From assembly GCA_029851415.1 (NCBI GenBank), contig CM056743.1, positions 98,492,501 to 98,556,500 of the forward strand: DNA of 64,000 bases. The letters run 5' to 3'. Position 1 is the stretch's first letter. Every line of letters starts with the position of its first letter. The DNA comes from Eretmocerus hayati. Taxonomy: Eukaryota > Arthropoda > Insecta > Hymenoptera > Aphelinidae. Under the pieces are notes generated by a model. That model saw only the letters and a program-made list of their open reading frames with translations. It did not search any database and was not told the DNA's origin. A program made the translations under genes and the position numbers. Below are positions 11,390 through 22,019 of this stretch, one piece after another.

Positions 11390-12610
11390 ACCTCGCCAAA
11401 TCTTTTTTTAAATGATTATTTGGGGGTCGAATAACACCATCCAAGTATTTTTGAAATCGCCTGAATGGGGATTTTGAAATAAATCGATTTTTATGATTTT
11501 TTTTCCAAAAAAACCGTCAAAAAACCAATTTATTGCGGTTCGATGGAGATGAACGCTGGATTATATGCTTGATTTTTCACCAATACCTCGTCAGAATGTG
11601 CAGATGGTTCTAGATAATCCATCCCAGACGATTCGCAACGTAAGGCATACTAGGAGAAACATAAACTTTCGGATTTTCAAATAAATTAACTTTAATACAC
11701 TATCCTATGATACATGGTGAACAAGTTGCATGTTTCGGAAAATATATCTGTCAAATTACATTTTTTTCGAAACGAAATAAATAAATTCAACAATTCAATT
11801 AAGAACATGAACATCTCTTGATCCATGAATATGACGACTGTTGTACTCGCTCACAGCTCTCAGCAACCTTTTGGCATAATCAGGATGCGTGACTTGGAAT
11901 TTGGAATAATCTGGCAGAGTTATCTTACCCTTACCACTGGATGTTCTGTACAAGTAGATTTCACACGTTTGACATATAGATAGAGGTATTCGATCATCTT
12001 GCACATCGAATGATGAACACTTTTGGAGCAGTTCTCCATGTCTTTCACTTAACTTTTGCACTCCCACTTTTTTTTTCATACACAACACACAAAATCTGAG
12101 TCGATTTTCTTCATGAGAACGAGTAGGTGGCATCTTGGACCTATGACAGGCGCCCTTCAAATTGAGAGTGTAGAGCAGATACGAAATGAAGGCGACGAAA
12201 GCTTTCCCATAACTGGATGAAAGCTTTCGTAGCGCGATAAGCGCGATAAGCGCGATAAGATAAAAATAATAAGAGGAGCATACGAGGAATTTTCCACGAT
12301 AGGTATACGCGAACTCTATATTCGCCAATGTCCGCTACTCAAGTATCGCATCTCTTTCTCTAAACATTACGTTGCGAATCGTCTGGGATGGATTGTCTAG
12401 AAGTATCTGCACTTTCTGACGAGATATTGGTAAAATTTCAAGCATAAAATTCAGCGTTCATCGCCATCGAACAGCAATAAATAGGTTTTTTGACGTTAAA
12501 AAAAACATAAAAATCGATTTATTTCAAAATCCCCACTCAGGCGATTTTAGAACACTTTCATGATGTAATTGGACCCCCAAACAATCATTTGAAAAAAGAT
12601 TTGGCGAGGT
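11390..12610. mobile_element. 1.2-kb element with TIRs of about 260 bp
   Basis: The left end reads ACCTCGCCAAATC and the right end is its reverse complement, GATTTGGCGAGGT. The inverted match runs for about 260 bp on each side (11,390-11,655 with 12,355-12,610). It includes CAATTTATTGC/GCAATAAATAG-like segments and a GATTCGCAACGTAA/TTACGTTGCGAATC block at the inner edges. The centre holds one small ORF on the minus strand. No target duplication is obvious. Long TIRs around one small ORF suggest a DNA transposon or a non-autonomous derivative; the family is not identified. Confidence 0.75.
11795..12133 (-). CDS. Small cysteine-motif protein inside a TIR element
   Basis: An open frame of 112 codons from the ATG at 12,133, starting MPPTRSHEENRLRF. 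The frame is open further upstream (to 12,328), but that stretch is hydrophobic and repetitive with a triple GCGATAA motif, so I prefer this start. It has two CxxC pairs, FCVLC near residue 15 and ICQTC near residue 54, a spacing that suggests one zinc-binding module such as the N-terminal Cys4 domains of some arthropod transposon and ZAD-type proteins. The second half is basic and ends SRDVHVLN. It is the only substantial ORF between the long TIRs. It may be a DNA-binding accessory protein or a fragment of a transposase. No catalytic motif is present, and the zinc role is inference. Confidence 0.5.
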   Translation of the reverse strand: MPPTRSHEENRLRFCVLCMKKKVGVQKLSERHGELLQKCSSFDVQDDRIPLSICQTCEIYLYRTSSGKGKITLPDYSKFQVTHPDYAKRLLRAVSEYNSRHIHGSRDVHVLN

Positions 12611-13189
12611 TACATTCTCGGTTATGACGACCGGTCGTCATAAACGAAAATGTCGTCGTAAGTGGGTACATTTGTGAAATCGGTCGTCATAAATGTCTAT
12701 TACTAAAAATATACTAATATGATTTTTGTATTATGTTTATAAGAAGTCCCGCGCGTGAGTGTGGTTTTCGTCTAGTCCGTCGTATCCGTCCCGATGAATT
12801 ATGATTTATGGAATTTGTATGTCTGTCAATCTGTGCGTCGTCCTTGATCGTCTCATTTTCTATGGATGAATGACCCTCAATCCTTAGAGTCGCCACCATG
12901 CATACCGCAGTGTTGCAAAGGCGCAGATTGAGGGTTCAAGCGCCATAGTTTTGGCTCACGAGAATACGTCAGTCGTCGGAATCTATAGATTAACTCTCGC
13001 AATTCATAATCATAGTAAAGATCAATTGGTCGCAGATGTAAGGATCGCATAAGGAAAATTTCTTCATACGTTTATTATATCTTCCGATTCGATTGACCTT
13101 TGCTTTGAATATGAATGTTCGAATCAATCTTTAGAAAATGAATTACATAGTCCTGCATCGAAATGCCACATGAACGATACACACCAATT
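12611..13189. other. Non-coding interval
   Basis: It begins with palindromic GACGACCGGTCGTCAT and further CGTCGTAA/GTCGTCATAA words. No coding feature was recognised. Confidence 0.5.
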
Positions 13190-13830
13190 ATGATGCAGCT
13201 GGAGCCACTGAATCTAAATCCGTTCGTCGATTTGCTCTATCACATCACGTTTTCGAGATAATTGATGTCAACGTTGTAAAAAATGCCGATCTGGCTAATT
13301 TTGAGGGCTCTTATCTTTGTTATCAGGGAGGTTATCGTAACTCTGTGAGGTGTAGTCGCTTATCAAGGAAAAGATCTTCAAAACGAGCCCACATGGGTCA
13401 AAATCAGTTGAATTGTTTCTGAGTGGCAACGATTCGAAAAATTTCAAAAATGCAAAAAGACTGGCCCGCCCATCCTATATTCTAGCATGGGACACCCCCA
13501 CCACCTTACCCTCCACCGGGCTATGCAAAATTATGGGATGGACGGGGCCAGTCTTTTTGCATTTTTGAAGTTTTTCAAGTTTTTGCCACTCAGAAACGAT
13601 TCAACTGATTTTGACCCATGTGGGCTTATTTTGAAGATCTTTTCCTTGATAAGGGACTATACCTCACAGAGTTACGATAACCTCCCTGTTAACAGAGATA
13701 AGAGCCCTCAAAATTAGCCAGATCGGCATTTTTTACAACTTTGACATCGATTATCCTGAAAACGTGATGTGATAGAGCAAATCGGCAAACGGATTCAGAT
13801 TCAGCGGGCTAAAATGTATCAGAACCATCT
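13190..13830. mobile_element. Hairpin (foldback) element
   Basis: The arms at about 13,190-13,480 and 13,540-13,830 are long inverted copies. Landmarks CTATCACATCACGTTTTC, AATGCCGATCTGGCTAA, GAGGGCTCTTATC and AAAATGCAAAAAGACTGGCC are each repeated in reverse complement. The loop is a short unique stretch. It is non-coding; the ORF at 13,487-13,717 lies over an arm. Confidence 0.75.
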
Positions 13831-14014
13831 TTTGAAGTCCGTGTCGCATAAAATATGTCAAAATATGCAGGACTGTGATTGATGATCTATTGATGAATGA
13901 TTGATGAAACTGTCATGAATGATTGATAAATGATGACATGTTTGATGGATGGTTGATGAAGTAGTAATGAATGAGAGAGAGAAGTGATGAGAATAGATTG
14001 AAAGTATATGAATG

Positions 14015-14757
14015 CACGGTGCTCGGGAAAGGACGATAGGTTGAACAAAATTGTCACCAAAAACTGAACACGTGGTGATTTAGTACTATGCCCAAGGATC
14101 AAAATCCCGTTTCGACCGAAATGGATCAATTCCCCTTTTTAAAATGCGAGCTTGATTCGTATTTTTACGTGTTAATCAAATGGAGCTTTTTTGAGCAACA
14201 TACTTGTCGAGATAATAGCGGCTTCCAAAGCTCATAACTTCAATGAATCTCAATATTTTCCAACATATTTCAACTTATTTTGAAGCTTATTCAAAGATCC
14301 TCAAAATGAGCTATTGTGAGTTTGATTTCAACGAACTAGAGTCGAGGAACCTCATTTTGAATCGATACCCGAGATTCCCTCTCCTAACGATTTGAGACTT
14401 TTCGAGCTCCTAACTTCTGAGATAGCTCAAGTCTACTATGTTGAATTCAAGCTCACAGAAGCTCATTTTGAAGGTCTTTGAATAAGCTTCAAAATAAGTT
14501 GAAGTACGTTGGAAAATATTGAGATTCATTGAAGTTATGAGCTTTGGAAGCCGTTATTGTCTTGCCGAGTATGTTGCTCAAAAAAGCTCCATTTGATTAA
14601 CACGTGAAAATACGAATCAAGCTCGCATTTCAAAAAGGGGGATTGCTGCATTTTGGTTGAAACGGGATTTTGATCCTTGGGCATAGTACTAAATCACCAC
14701 GTGTTCAGTTTTTGGTGACAATTTTGTTCAAGCTATCGTCCTTTCCCGAGCACCGTG
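14015..14757. mobile_element. Inverted-repeat element, CACGGTGCTC ends, 4-bp TSD
   Basis: It starts CACGGTGCTCGGGAAAGGAC and ends with the exact reverse complement, GTCCTTTCCCGAGCACCGTG. Both ends are flanked by AATG (14,011-14,014 and 14,758-14,761). The arms extend well inwards, with one copy each of ACTGAACACGTGGTGATTTA and of its reverse complement, and AATCAAATGGAGCTTTTTTGA. A CAC start plus a 4-bp duplication is the Chapaev/CMC pattern; the assignment is inference. No transposase. The first ten bases match the element at 3,020. Confidence 0.8.
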
Positions 14758-14761
14758 AATG

Positions 14762-15939
14762 GATAATGAAAAAATAGAATGATTGCCTCACCCTTCTACT
14801 TGGAGATGAATCTGGATGCAATTCCTGCACCCGGAGGTGACTTATTAGTGTGTCTAGGGATGCATGTTCAAGCAGGCGATCATCGGCGTCATTGTTGAGT
14901 GAATGTGTGAGTCGAAAGTGAGGAATGAGTGAGAATGATGATGCAATATGAATTTATGGAATGAAAATGTGGAATGATTCATGCAATGAGTGAAGGAAGT
15001 GATGATGATGACACGATCTAGAAGATAATGACACATTCGTGCTCAAAAATCGATTCAGATCAATCTGCGCCTACATCACTGCAGCTACCCACGCCTCATG
15101 ATTTCGAGGCCCGGCGATATCATATTCGTGTTCAGTGGCTCCAAGTAATCTCAGAAACATGATCACGAGTCACTCCAGATCGGTTTCCATGCAACTACAA
15201 GATCTCATCCTGCACCCGCCTCCTCCATTTATGCGGACATAATGTCCTGTGAGTGTACATATGCTAGAGTCCAGAAAATTTCCTCAAGATACAGTAGCTC
15301 GATCTGAGAAAGTCCCGGAATATCAAATTTATCTCGCTTAACAGTACCTTCGAAGCGATTTGGAGCAGTACGGATGTAGGTGGAAACCATTGCACATGTG
15401 ATACTGAAGAATTTATACATATTCAGAGTTTTTATATGGGAAATTTCAGACATGTACATCGATTTTTGCCACAATACTCATTCTGAGTTCAAAGATCAGA
15501 AATGCATGGATCCAATCGACAATGATACCTTGAACACCTCATATGTACTACCATGTTCTTAAGAGGTATGGCAATATTCACAACAAACCTATCGTGTGGC
15601 TATTCTTTTGCATCTTACGATCGCAATTGTTTCCTTCAATTTGGGGATCGGTATACAAGGTTGAAATACTTCAATGACTCGGCGTGAAATTCCGTCAAAG
15701 TGGGGGCGGTGTGAGATTCTTATAAGATCCGAGGATTCTCCTCGGAAACTCCCGAATCATTATCCCAAAAATTCCTTTACGACTCTTTATGATTCAATGA
15801 CGGGGAGAAGCTCATGAGGGATGAGAATATCGCTTATATGGAAGAACTTTGTGATGGCGGAAAAAAGCGGAGAACCGTGACCATTCACACGGGTGAGGAA
15901 AAACACCAGTTTAAAGTGGCGAGAAGCACTTGCTCATTT
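14762..15939. other. Non-coding interval
   Basis: No gene is recognisable. It contains ATGA-rich simple sequence at 14,880-15,020, a segment near 15,070-15,150 resembling the degenerate repeats at 20,860-21,430, and the inner edge of the right minisatellite after about 15,880. Confidence 0.5.
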
Positions 15940-18640
15940 GCACAGACGAAAACAGACACGGGCGGAATCGGGCGAGGGAGACTTGCTCATCCGCACGGAC
16001 AGAAACGGACACGGGCAGATACGGGTGAGGGGAGCACGCTCATTCGCACGGACAGAAACGGACGAGGACAGAAACGGGAGCGGGAGACTCGCTTATCCGC
16101 ACGGACAGAAACGGACACGGGCACAAACGGGCGAGGGAGGCTTGTTCACCCGCACGGACAGAAACAGGAGCGGGAGACTCGCTTATCCGCACGGACAGAA
16201 ACGGACACGGGCTCAATCGGGCGAAGGAGATTTGTTCACCCGCACGGACAGAAACGGGAGCGGGAGACTCGCTCATCCGCACGGACAGAAACGGGCGAGG
16301 GAGACTGGTTTATCGGCACGGACAAGAACGGACACGGGCAGAGACGGGCGAGGGAGACTTGCTCATCCGCACGGATAGAAACGGACACGGGCAGAAACGG
16401 AAGCGGGAGACTTGCCTATACGCACGAACAGAAACGGACACGGGCATAAACGGGAGCGGGAGACTTGCTTATCTGCACATACAGGAACGGACACGGGCAG
16501 AAACGGGGGAGGGAGACTTGTTCATCCGCACGGGCAGAAACGGGCGAGGGAGACTTGCTCATCCGCACGGACAGAAACGGACACGGGCAGAAACGGGAGC
16601 GGGAGACTTGCTTATCTGCACGGACAGGCACGGACACGGGCAGAAACGGGGGAGGGAGACTTGCTCATCCACACGGACAGAAACAGACATGAGCAGGAAC
16701 GGAAGCGGGAGACTCGCTTATCTGCACGGACAGAAACAGACATGAGCAGGAATGGGAGCGGGAGACTTGCTCATCCACACGGACAGGAACGGATACGGGC
16801 AGAAACGGGCAAGGGAAACTTGTTCACCCACACGAGCAGGAACGGACGAGGGCAGAAACGGAAGCGGGAGACTTGCTTATCTGCACAGACAGGAACGGAC
16901 ACGGGCAGAAACGGGGGAGGGAGACTTGTTTATCCGCACGGGCAGAAACGGGCGAGGGAGACTTGCTCATCCGCACGGACAGAAACGGACACGGGCAGAA
17001 ACGGGAGCGGGAGACTCGCTTATCTGCACGGGCAGGAACGGACACGGGCAGAAACGGGAGCGGGAGACTTGCTTATCTGCACGGACAGGCACGGACACGG
17101 GCAGAAACGGGGGAGCGAGACTTGCTCATCCACACGGACAGAAACAGACACGAGCAGGAACGGGAGCGGGAGACTCGCTTATCTGCACGGACAGGAACGG
17201 ACACGGGCAAAAACGGGAGCGGGAGACTTGCTTATCTGCACGGACAGGAACGAACACGGGCAGAAATGGGCGAGGGAGACTTGCTCATCCGCACGGACAG
17301 AAACGGACACGGGCAGAAACGGGAGCGGGAGACTCGCTTATCTGCACGGGCAGGAACGGACACGGGCAGAAACGGGAGCGGGAGACTTGCTTATCTGCAC
17401 GAACAGGCACGGACACGGGCAGAAACGGGGGAGCGAGACTTGCTCATCCACACGGACAGAAACAGACACGAGCAGGAACGGGAGCGGGAGACTCGCTTAT
17501 CTGCACGGACAGGAACGGACACGGGCAAAAACGGGAGCGGGAGACTTGCTTATCTGCACGGACAGGAACGAACACGGGCAGAAATGGGCGAGGGAGACTT
17601 GCTCATCCACACGGACAGAAAAGGATACGGGCAGAAACGGGCGAGGGAGACTTGCTCATCCGCACGGACAGAAACAGACATGAGCAGGAACGGGAGCGGG
17701 AGACTTGCTCATCCACACGGACAGAAACGGATACGGGCAGAAACGGGCAAGGGAAACTTGTTCACCCACACGAGCAGGAACGGACACGGGCAGAAACGGG
17801 AGCGGGAGACTTGCTTATCTGCACAGACAGGAACGGACACGGGCAGAAACGGGGGAGGGAGACTTGTTTATCCGCACGGGCAGAAACGGGCGAGGGAGAC
17901 TTGCTCATCTGCACGGACAGAAACGGACACGGGCAGAAACGGGAGCGGGAGACTCGCTTATCTGCACGGGCAGGAACGGACACGGGCAGAAACGGGAGCG
18001 GGAGACTTGTTTATACGCACGGACAGAAACGGGCGAGGGAAACTTGTTCACCCCCACGAGCAGAAACGGACACGGGCAGAATCGGGCGAGGGAAACTTGA
18101 TCACCCGCACGAGCAGAAACGGACGCGGGCAGAAACGGGAGCGGGAGACTTGCTTATCTGCACAGACAGGAACGGACACGGGCAGAAACGGGGGAGGGAG
18201 ACTTGTTTATCCGCACGGGCAGAAACGGGCGAGGGAGACTTGCTCATCCGCACGGACAGAAACGGACACGGGCAGAAACGGGAGCGGGAGACTCGCTTAT
18301 CTGCACGGACAGAAACGGACACGGGCAGAAACGGGTGAGGGAGACTTGTTTATACGCACGGACAGAAACGGGCGAGGGAAACTTGTTCACCCGCACGAGC
18401 AGAAACGGACACGGGCAGAATCGGGCGAGGGAAACTTGATCACCCGCACGAGCAGAAACGGACGCGGGCAGAAATGGGCGAGGGAGACTTGCTCATCCAC
18501 ACGGACAGAAACGGACACGGGCAGAAACGGGCGAGGGAGACTTGCCTATCTGTACTGACAGAAACGGACACGGGCAGAAACGGGAGCGGGAGACTCGCTT
18601 ATCCGCACGGACAGAAACGGACACGGACAGAAACGGGTGA
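15940..18640 (+). repeat. 53-bp minisatellite array, right arm
   Basis: About fifty units of the pattern CGGACACGGGCAGAAACGGG + AGCGGGAGACTTGCTTATC + TGCACGGACAGGAA, 53 bp in all. Shorter variants lack a 16-bp block, and a GCGAGGGAGACTTGCTCATC variant alternates. Because 53 is not a multiple of three and the unit lacks stops in all three forward frames, open frames of over 400 codons exist in each forward frame (for example 16,412-17,683, 16,752-18,338 and 16,873-18,558). These spell a 53-residue cycle of RETCLSARTETDTGRNG-like text. I regard them as a by-product of composition, not as genes. Some multi-unit blocks (for example around 16,980-17,270 and 17,280-17,590) look nearly identical, which suggests recent expansion. 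Confidence 0.9.
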
Positions 18641-18966
18641 GGAAATTTCATCACTCGTACGGGCAGAAACGGACATCAGTGCCATACGGGAGTTTGCAAG
18701 TACACGGACATACACGGGTGGTGTGGTACTTGCAATCATCATCGTGAAACGGGCGCTACACGGAAAAGAGCCGTTCTACACGGCCTCCCGAATTTCAGAC
18801 ACGGATCATACACGGGACCACTGCGGATACCCACTCCCTTTCATTTATTTCATGTTCCCAACTAGGTTATGATACGGCGGTCGCATTAAAAATTAATACA
18901 TTTTACGCGCGCTAAGTCATGCTCGCACGCGTGGGAATTGCGCGAAATTTGACTTCAATAGGGCCC
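18640..18966. repeat. Terminal inverted block, right arm
   Basis: Reverse complement of 1,408-1,609 plus 812-890. Unlike the left arm, it has no MITE between the two parts. It ends GGGCCC at the boundary with satellite DNA. Confidence 0.75.
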
Positions 18967-19969
18967 TTGGCCATCCCCGCGTGTTGAATCTGATCCCTAG
19001 TAGAGGGATGACTTACGTGATTCGATCACCATACCAAGAACCTAAGCCATGTGTGCTCAGTGGTCGAAAGTTCGAGCAATATTCTAGGCCTGGGAACTAA
19101 GATCCATCAGCTATGTGATCACAATCCTCGATAACGGAATGGACAACGTATCTTCTCGGGCGTGAATCTAGGGAAGCGTGATGACTGCAAGGAAATTCAA
19201 GCGTTGAATCTCTATTCGGGCCATTTTCACAAGCAGAATCTGATCTCATGTATCGAGAAGCATGGTGACCATAGAATGGCCCAGAATGAACACGAGATCA
19301 AATAGCCTAGGGGTCGGGAGATATCCCACGTCGTTCGATTCTGAGATCTAAGCTCTGTATCAAAAATCTCAAGATAGAGTCGATTCACATAGATTTACAA
19401 GCATGAATCTACCACTTTATAGCGACGGGTAGGAGATTCGATTGTTCCTTTTCTGAATCTGGACATTCCCACGGATGAGATATCATCCCAAGTCATGGGA
19501 TGACTCAATGGGATGACTCATATTAGATTCATCCCATTATGTTGGTTTGGAGCGCTCCGACCAGCATATTCGAATAAACCTGTTATCTGGCACCATACCT
19601 TGAGACTAAGCCAAGTGTGTTAGGTGGTAGAAAGATCAAGCAATATTCTAAGGATTGAAACTACGATCCTCCAGCTATGTGATCACAATTCTTGATATTA
19701 GAATAGACTACGAATCTTTTCGGGCGTGAATCTACGAGAGGGCGGTGATTGCAAGGAGATTTAAGAGCTAAATCTCCATTCTGGCCGATTTTACTGACAG
19801 AATTACATCTCATCCTGCAAGAAGCATGTCTACAATACAACGACCGAGGCCAGAGCATGATTTCATAGCAGCTGGATCGGGTGATGTTTTAGGGAGTATG
19901 ATCCTGTAATCTCAGCTCTGTGGTCAAAAATCTTGAGAAGGAGTCGGGGAGATTCTCGAGTTTTTTTTT
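18967..19969 (+). repeat. Satellite monomers, forward orientation
   Basis: The roughly 490-bp family of 1-811 continues, with landmarks TCTCGGGCGTGAATCTA (about 19,157) and TTTTCGGGCGTGAATCTAC (about 19,720). The larger spacing here is partly explained by a small hairpin insertion at about 19,529-19,583. Confidence 0.8.
19529..19583. mobile_element. Short hairpin MITE fragment in satellite
   Basis: It contains CCATTATG, GGAGCGCTCC and GCATATTCGAATAAA. This matches the ends and core of the TA-flanked element at 39,324-39,456 (GATTATG, GGAGCGCTCCGAAC, GCATAATCGAATAAA). Other monomers lack it. Confidence 0.55.
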
Positions 19970-20860
19970 ATCACAGAGCTAAAAAACCAGAAACGCACGT
20001 CCTCGGATATCTCCGAGTCCCTAGGCTATTGGATCACGTGTTGATTCTGGGCCGTTGTATGGTCATCATGCTTCTCGGTACTTGAGATCAGATTCTGTTT
20101 GTGATAATGCCCAGAATAGAGATTCAACGCTCAAATCCCCTTGCAGTCATTGCCCTCTCGTAGATTCACGCCCAAAATATTTGTAGTCCAGTCTGTTATC
20201 AAGAGTTGTGATTGCATAGCTAGGGGATCGTGGTTTTTATCCCTAGAATATTGCTGGATGCTCGATCACCAAACACACTTGCCTTAGTCTCGTGGTATGG
20301 TGACCGGATAACTGGAGTCCTCCTACGACTTGAGATCAGAGAAAATCCGTGGGGATGCTCTTATTCAGCAAGGAGCCACTCGAATCTCCTATACGCCACC
20401 ATCTAGTAACAGATTCACGCCTATAAATCTATGAGAATCGAATCTTTCTCGAGATTTTCCATCATAGAGCCGACATTTTAGGATCGTACTCTCGACGACA
20501 TTACCCAGTTCCGCTGCTATCAAATCACGCTCTGGTCATGGTCGTCGTATGGTAGTCAAGCTTCTCGCAAAATGAGATGAGATTCTGCGTGTAAAATTGG
20601 CCATGATAGAGATTCAGCACTCGAATCTCCTTGTAGTCAGCACCTTCTCTCAGATTCGCGCCCGAAAAGATTCGTGGTCTATTCCATCATCGAGAATTGT
20701 GATCACAGCGCTAGCGAATCGGAATTTCGATCAGTATGATATTGCTCGATTCCTCGGCCAATGAAGACACTTGGCGCATGCTCGTGGTATGGTTCTTGAT
20801 AACATCATTCGGCCTACAACTCCTGATCAGATTCTATCTCCGGAAATAATCCGCCAAACC
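19970..20860 (-). repeat. Satellite monomers, inverted orientation
   Basis: From the T-rich junction near 19,960 the monomers run in reverse. For example, the stretch around 20,270-20,640 is the reverse complement of about 75-430, with a high level of identity (CAGCAAGGAGCCACTCGAAT against ATTCGAGTGGCTCCTTGCTG). This is an inversion or head-to-head junction within the array. Confidence 0.8.
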
Positions 20861-21430
20861 GATACGGTTCTGAGGCTGGGTGATGTGAGATTTGTGCCCA
20901 GTGATTTCGACATATCAAAGACCCTCCTCGACTTCTCCAGCTCGATCTAGTTTAACATGTGTCCTTGCTCTTGCAGTCACTCACTCAACACGATTCGGGA
21001 GCTGTGTGATCTCACATTCGTGCTTAGCGATACCAAAACACTCAAAAAACAACCTTGCTTAACTCGCGAACTGCGATCTCGATCGATCCGCGCTTCCACC
21101 CCGCAACACGATTTGGAGACTGGTTGATCTCAAATTCGTGCTCAGCGATTCTCAAGTATCCCAAAAACACCACTACTCAACTCTCAAACTTCGATCTCGA
21201 TCGCTATGCGCCTTCAACCCCGAAGCTGCTCACGCAAATTAATTAGGAGGCAGGGCGATGTCATTTTCGAGTTCGGCGACCTCGAAGTACCTCAAAAACA
21301 CCCTCCACTCGACTTTTCGGGCTCGATCTTGATGCATGATTGCTTGCTCTCGACACCACAGCCTCCTACGCGACATGATCTCAAGATACGGCAATCCGAT
21401 CTCCATATCCTCGAGATATTTGGCAGACAC
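20860..21430 (+). repeat. Degenerate tandem repeats of about 130 bp
   Basis: Several diverged units share AACACGATT.GG, TGATCTCA.ATTCGTGCT.AGCGAT, CAAAAACA and CTCGATC. No coding content. Confidence 0.6.
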
Positions 21431-21990
21431 CAGTCTCACGCAATCCAAGATTGGTTTTGATTCATTTTGTATAACTCGATCGCAGCCATGCATTATCGGG
21501 CACTTTCTATAAACTATTCAAAGCGAGAGACTCGCGTGATGCGATGGTGCTGGTCAAACGCCACTCCTACACCATATCTGGACTCTCAAGATCATGTATT
21601 CGTTGCATCGAGTTAGCACAACCTCATAGCCCAGCTCCAATTTTAGCTGCTACACTAATTGACATAAAAAGTAATCCTCAAGAATACGAGCCATTATGAT
21701 TTTTCTGTCAATCGCGTATTATCACTTTTTTCGCATGCCTTCATTTGCTTTTTTCATCGAAGGTTTGACATAAAATGTTTCTATTACAAGAAAAGACTCT
21801 TGAGATACATCAAATTCAAATTGTACATCTCGAATAATCCAAATTCGAACACCGCAGACAACCTTTTGTTGTTGTTCTAGATAACCTCATAACCTCCCAT
21901 TTATCGGTATTTATTCAATTAATCCTGGAAAAACTAGCCATTTTCCGTCTTCGACTCCACTGAACTTTTTGTTCAGAATTTTTCGCTCTA
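21431..21990. other. Non-coding interval
   Basis: AT-rich interval between the degenerate repeats and the copia remnant. No gene recognised. Confidence 0.5.
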
Positions 21991-22019
21991 CAACATATTT
22001 TTCCCCTGACAAAATTCAC

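Larger units (their letters stand above)
812..18966. mobile_element. 18-kb inverted-repeat element with minisatellite arms
   Basis: The left end reads GGGCCCTATTGAAGT and continues with AAATTTCGCGCAA and an ACGCGTG...GCGCGCGT block. The right end is the near-perfect reverse complement, ending ACTTCAATAGGGCCC. Further in, the arms share about 200 bp (1,408-1,609 with 18,640-18,845) leading into the same 53-bp minisatellite in opposite orientations. The flanking satellite resumes on the right where it stopped on the left, so the segment behaves as one insertion. A possible degenerate 5-bp target duplication is CCTGG/CTTGG. No transposase is recognisable inside; the interior is a patchwork of other repeats. 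Long TIRs with internal tandem repeats recall Foldback/Galileo-type elements, but the family is not identified. Alternatively, two related short elements may bracket unrelated DNA. Confidence 0.6.

Noticed and set aside
12134..12328. N-terminal extension of the small cysteine-motif ORF
   Set aside because: The extra 65 residues are hydrophobic, include a triple GCGATAA repeat and lie towards the TIR; the internal ATG at 12,133 gives a more plausible protein.
16412..18558. Very long open frames (423, 528 and 561 codons) in the minisatellite
   Set aside because: All three forward frames are open and encode the same phase-cycling repeat; this follows from a stop-free 53-bp unit and does not indicate a gene.
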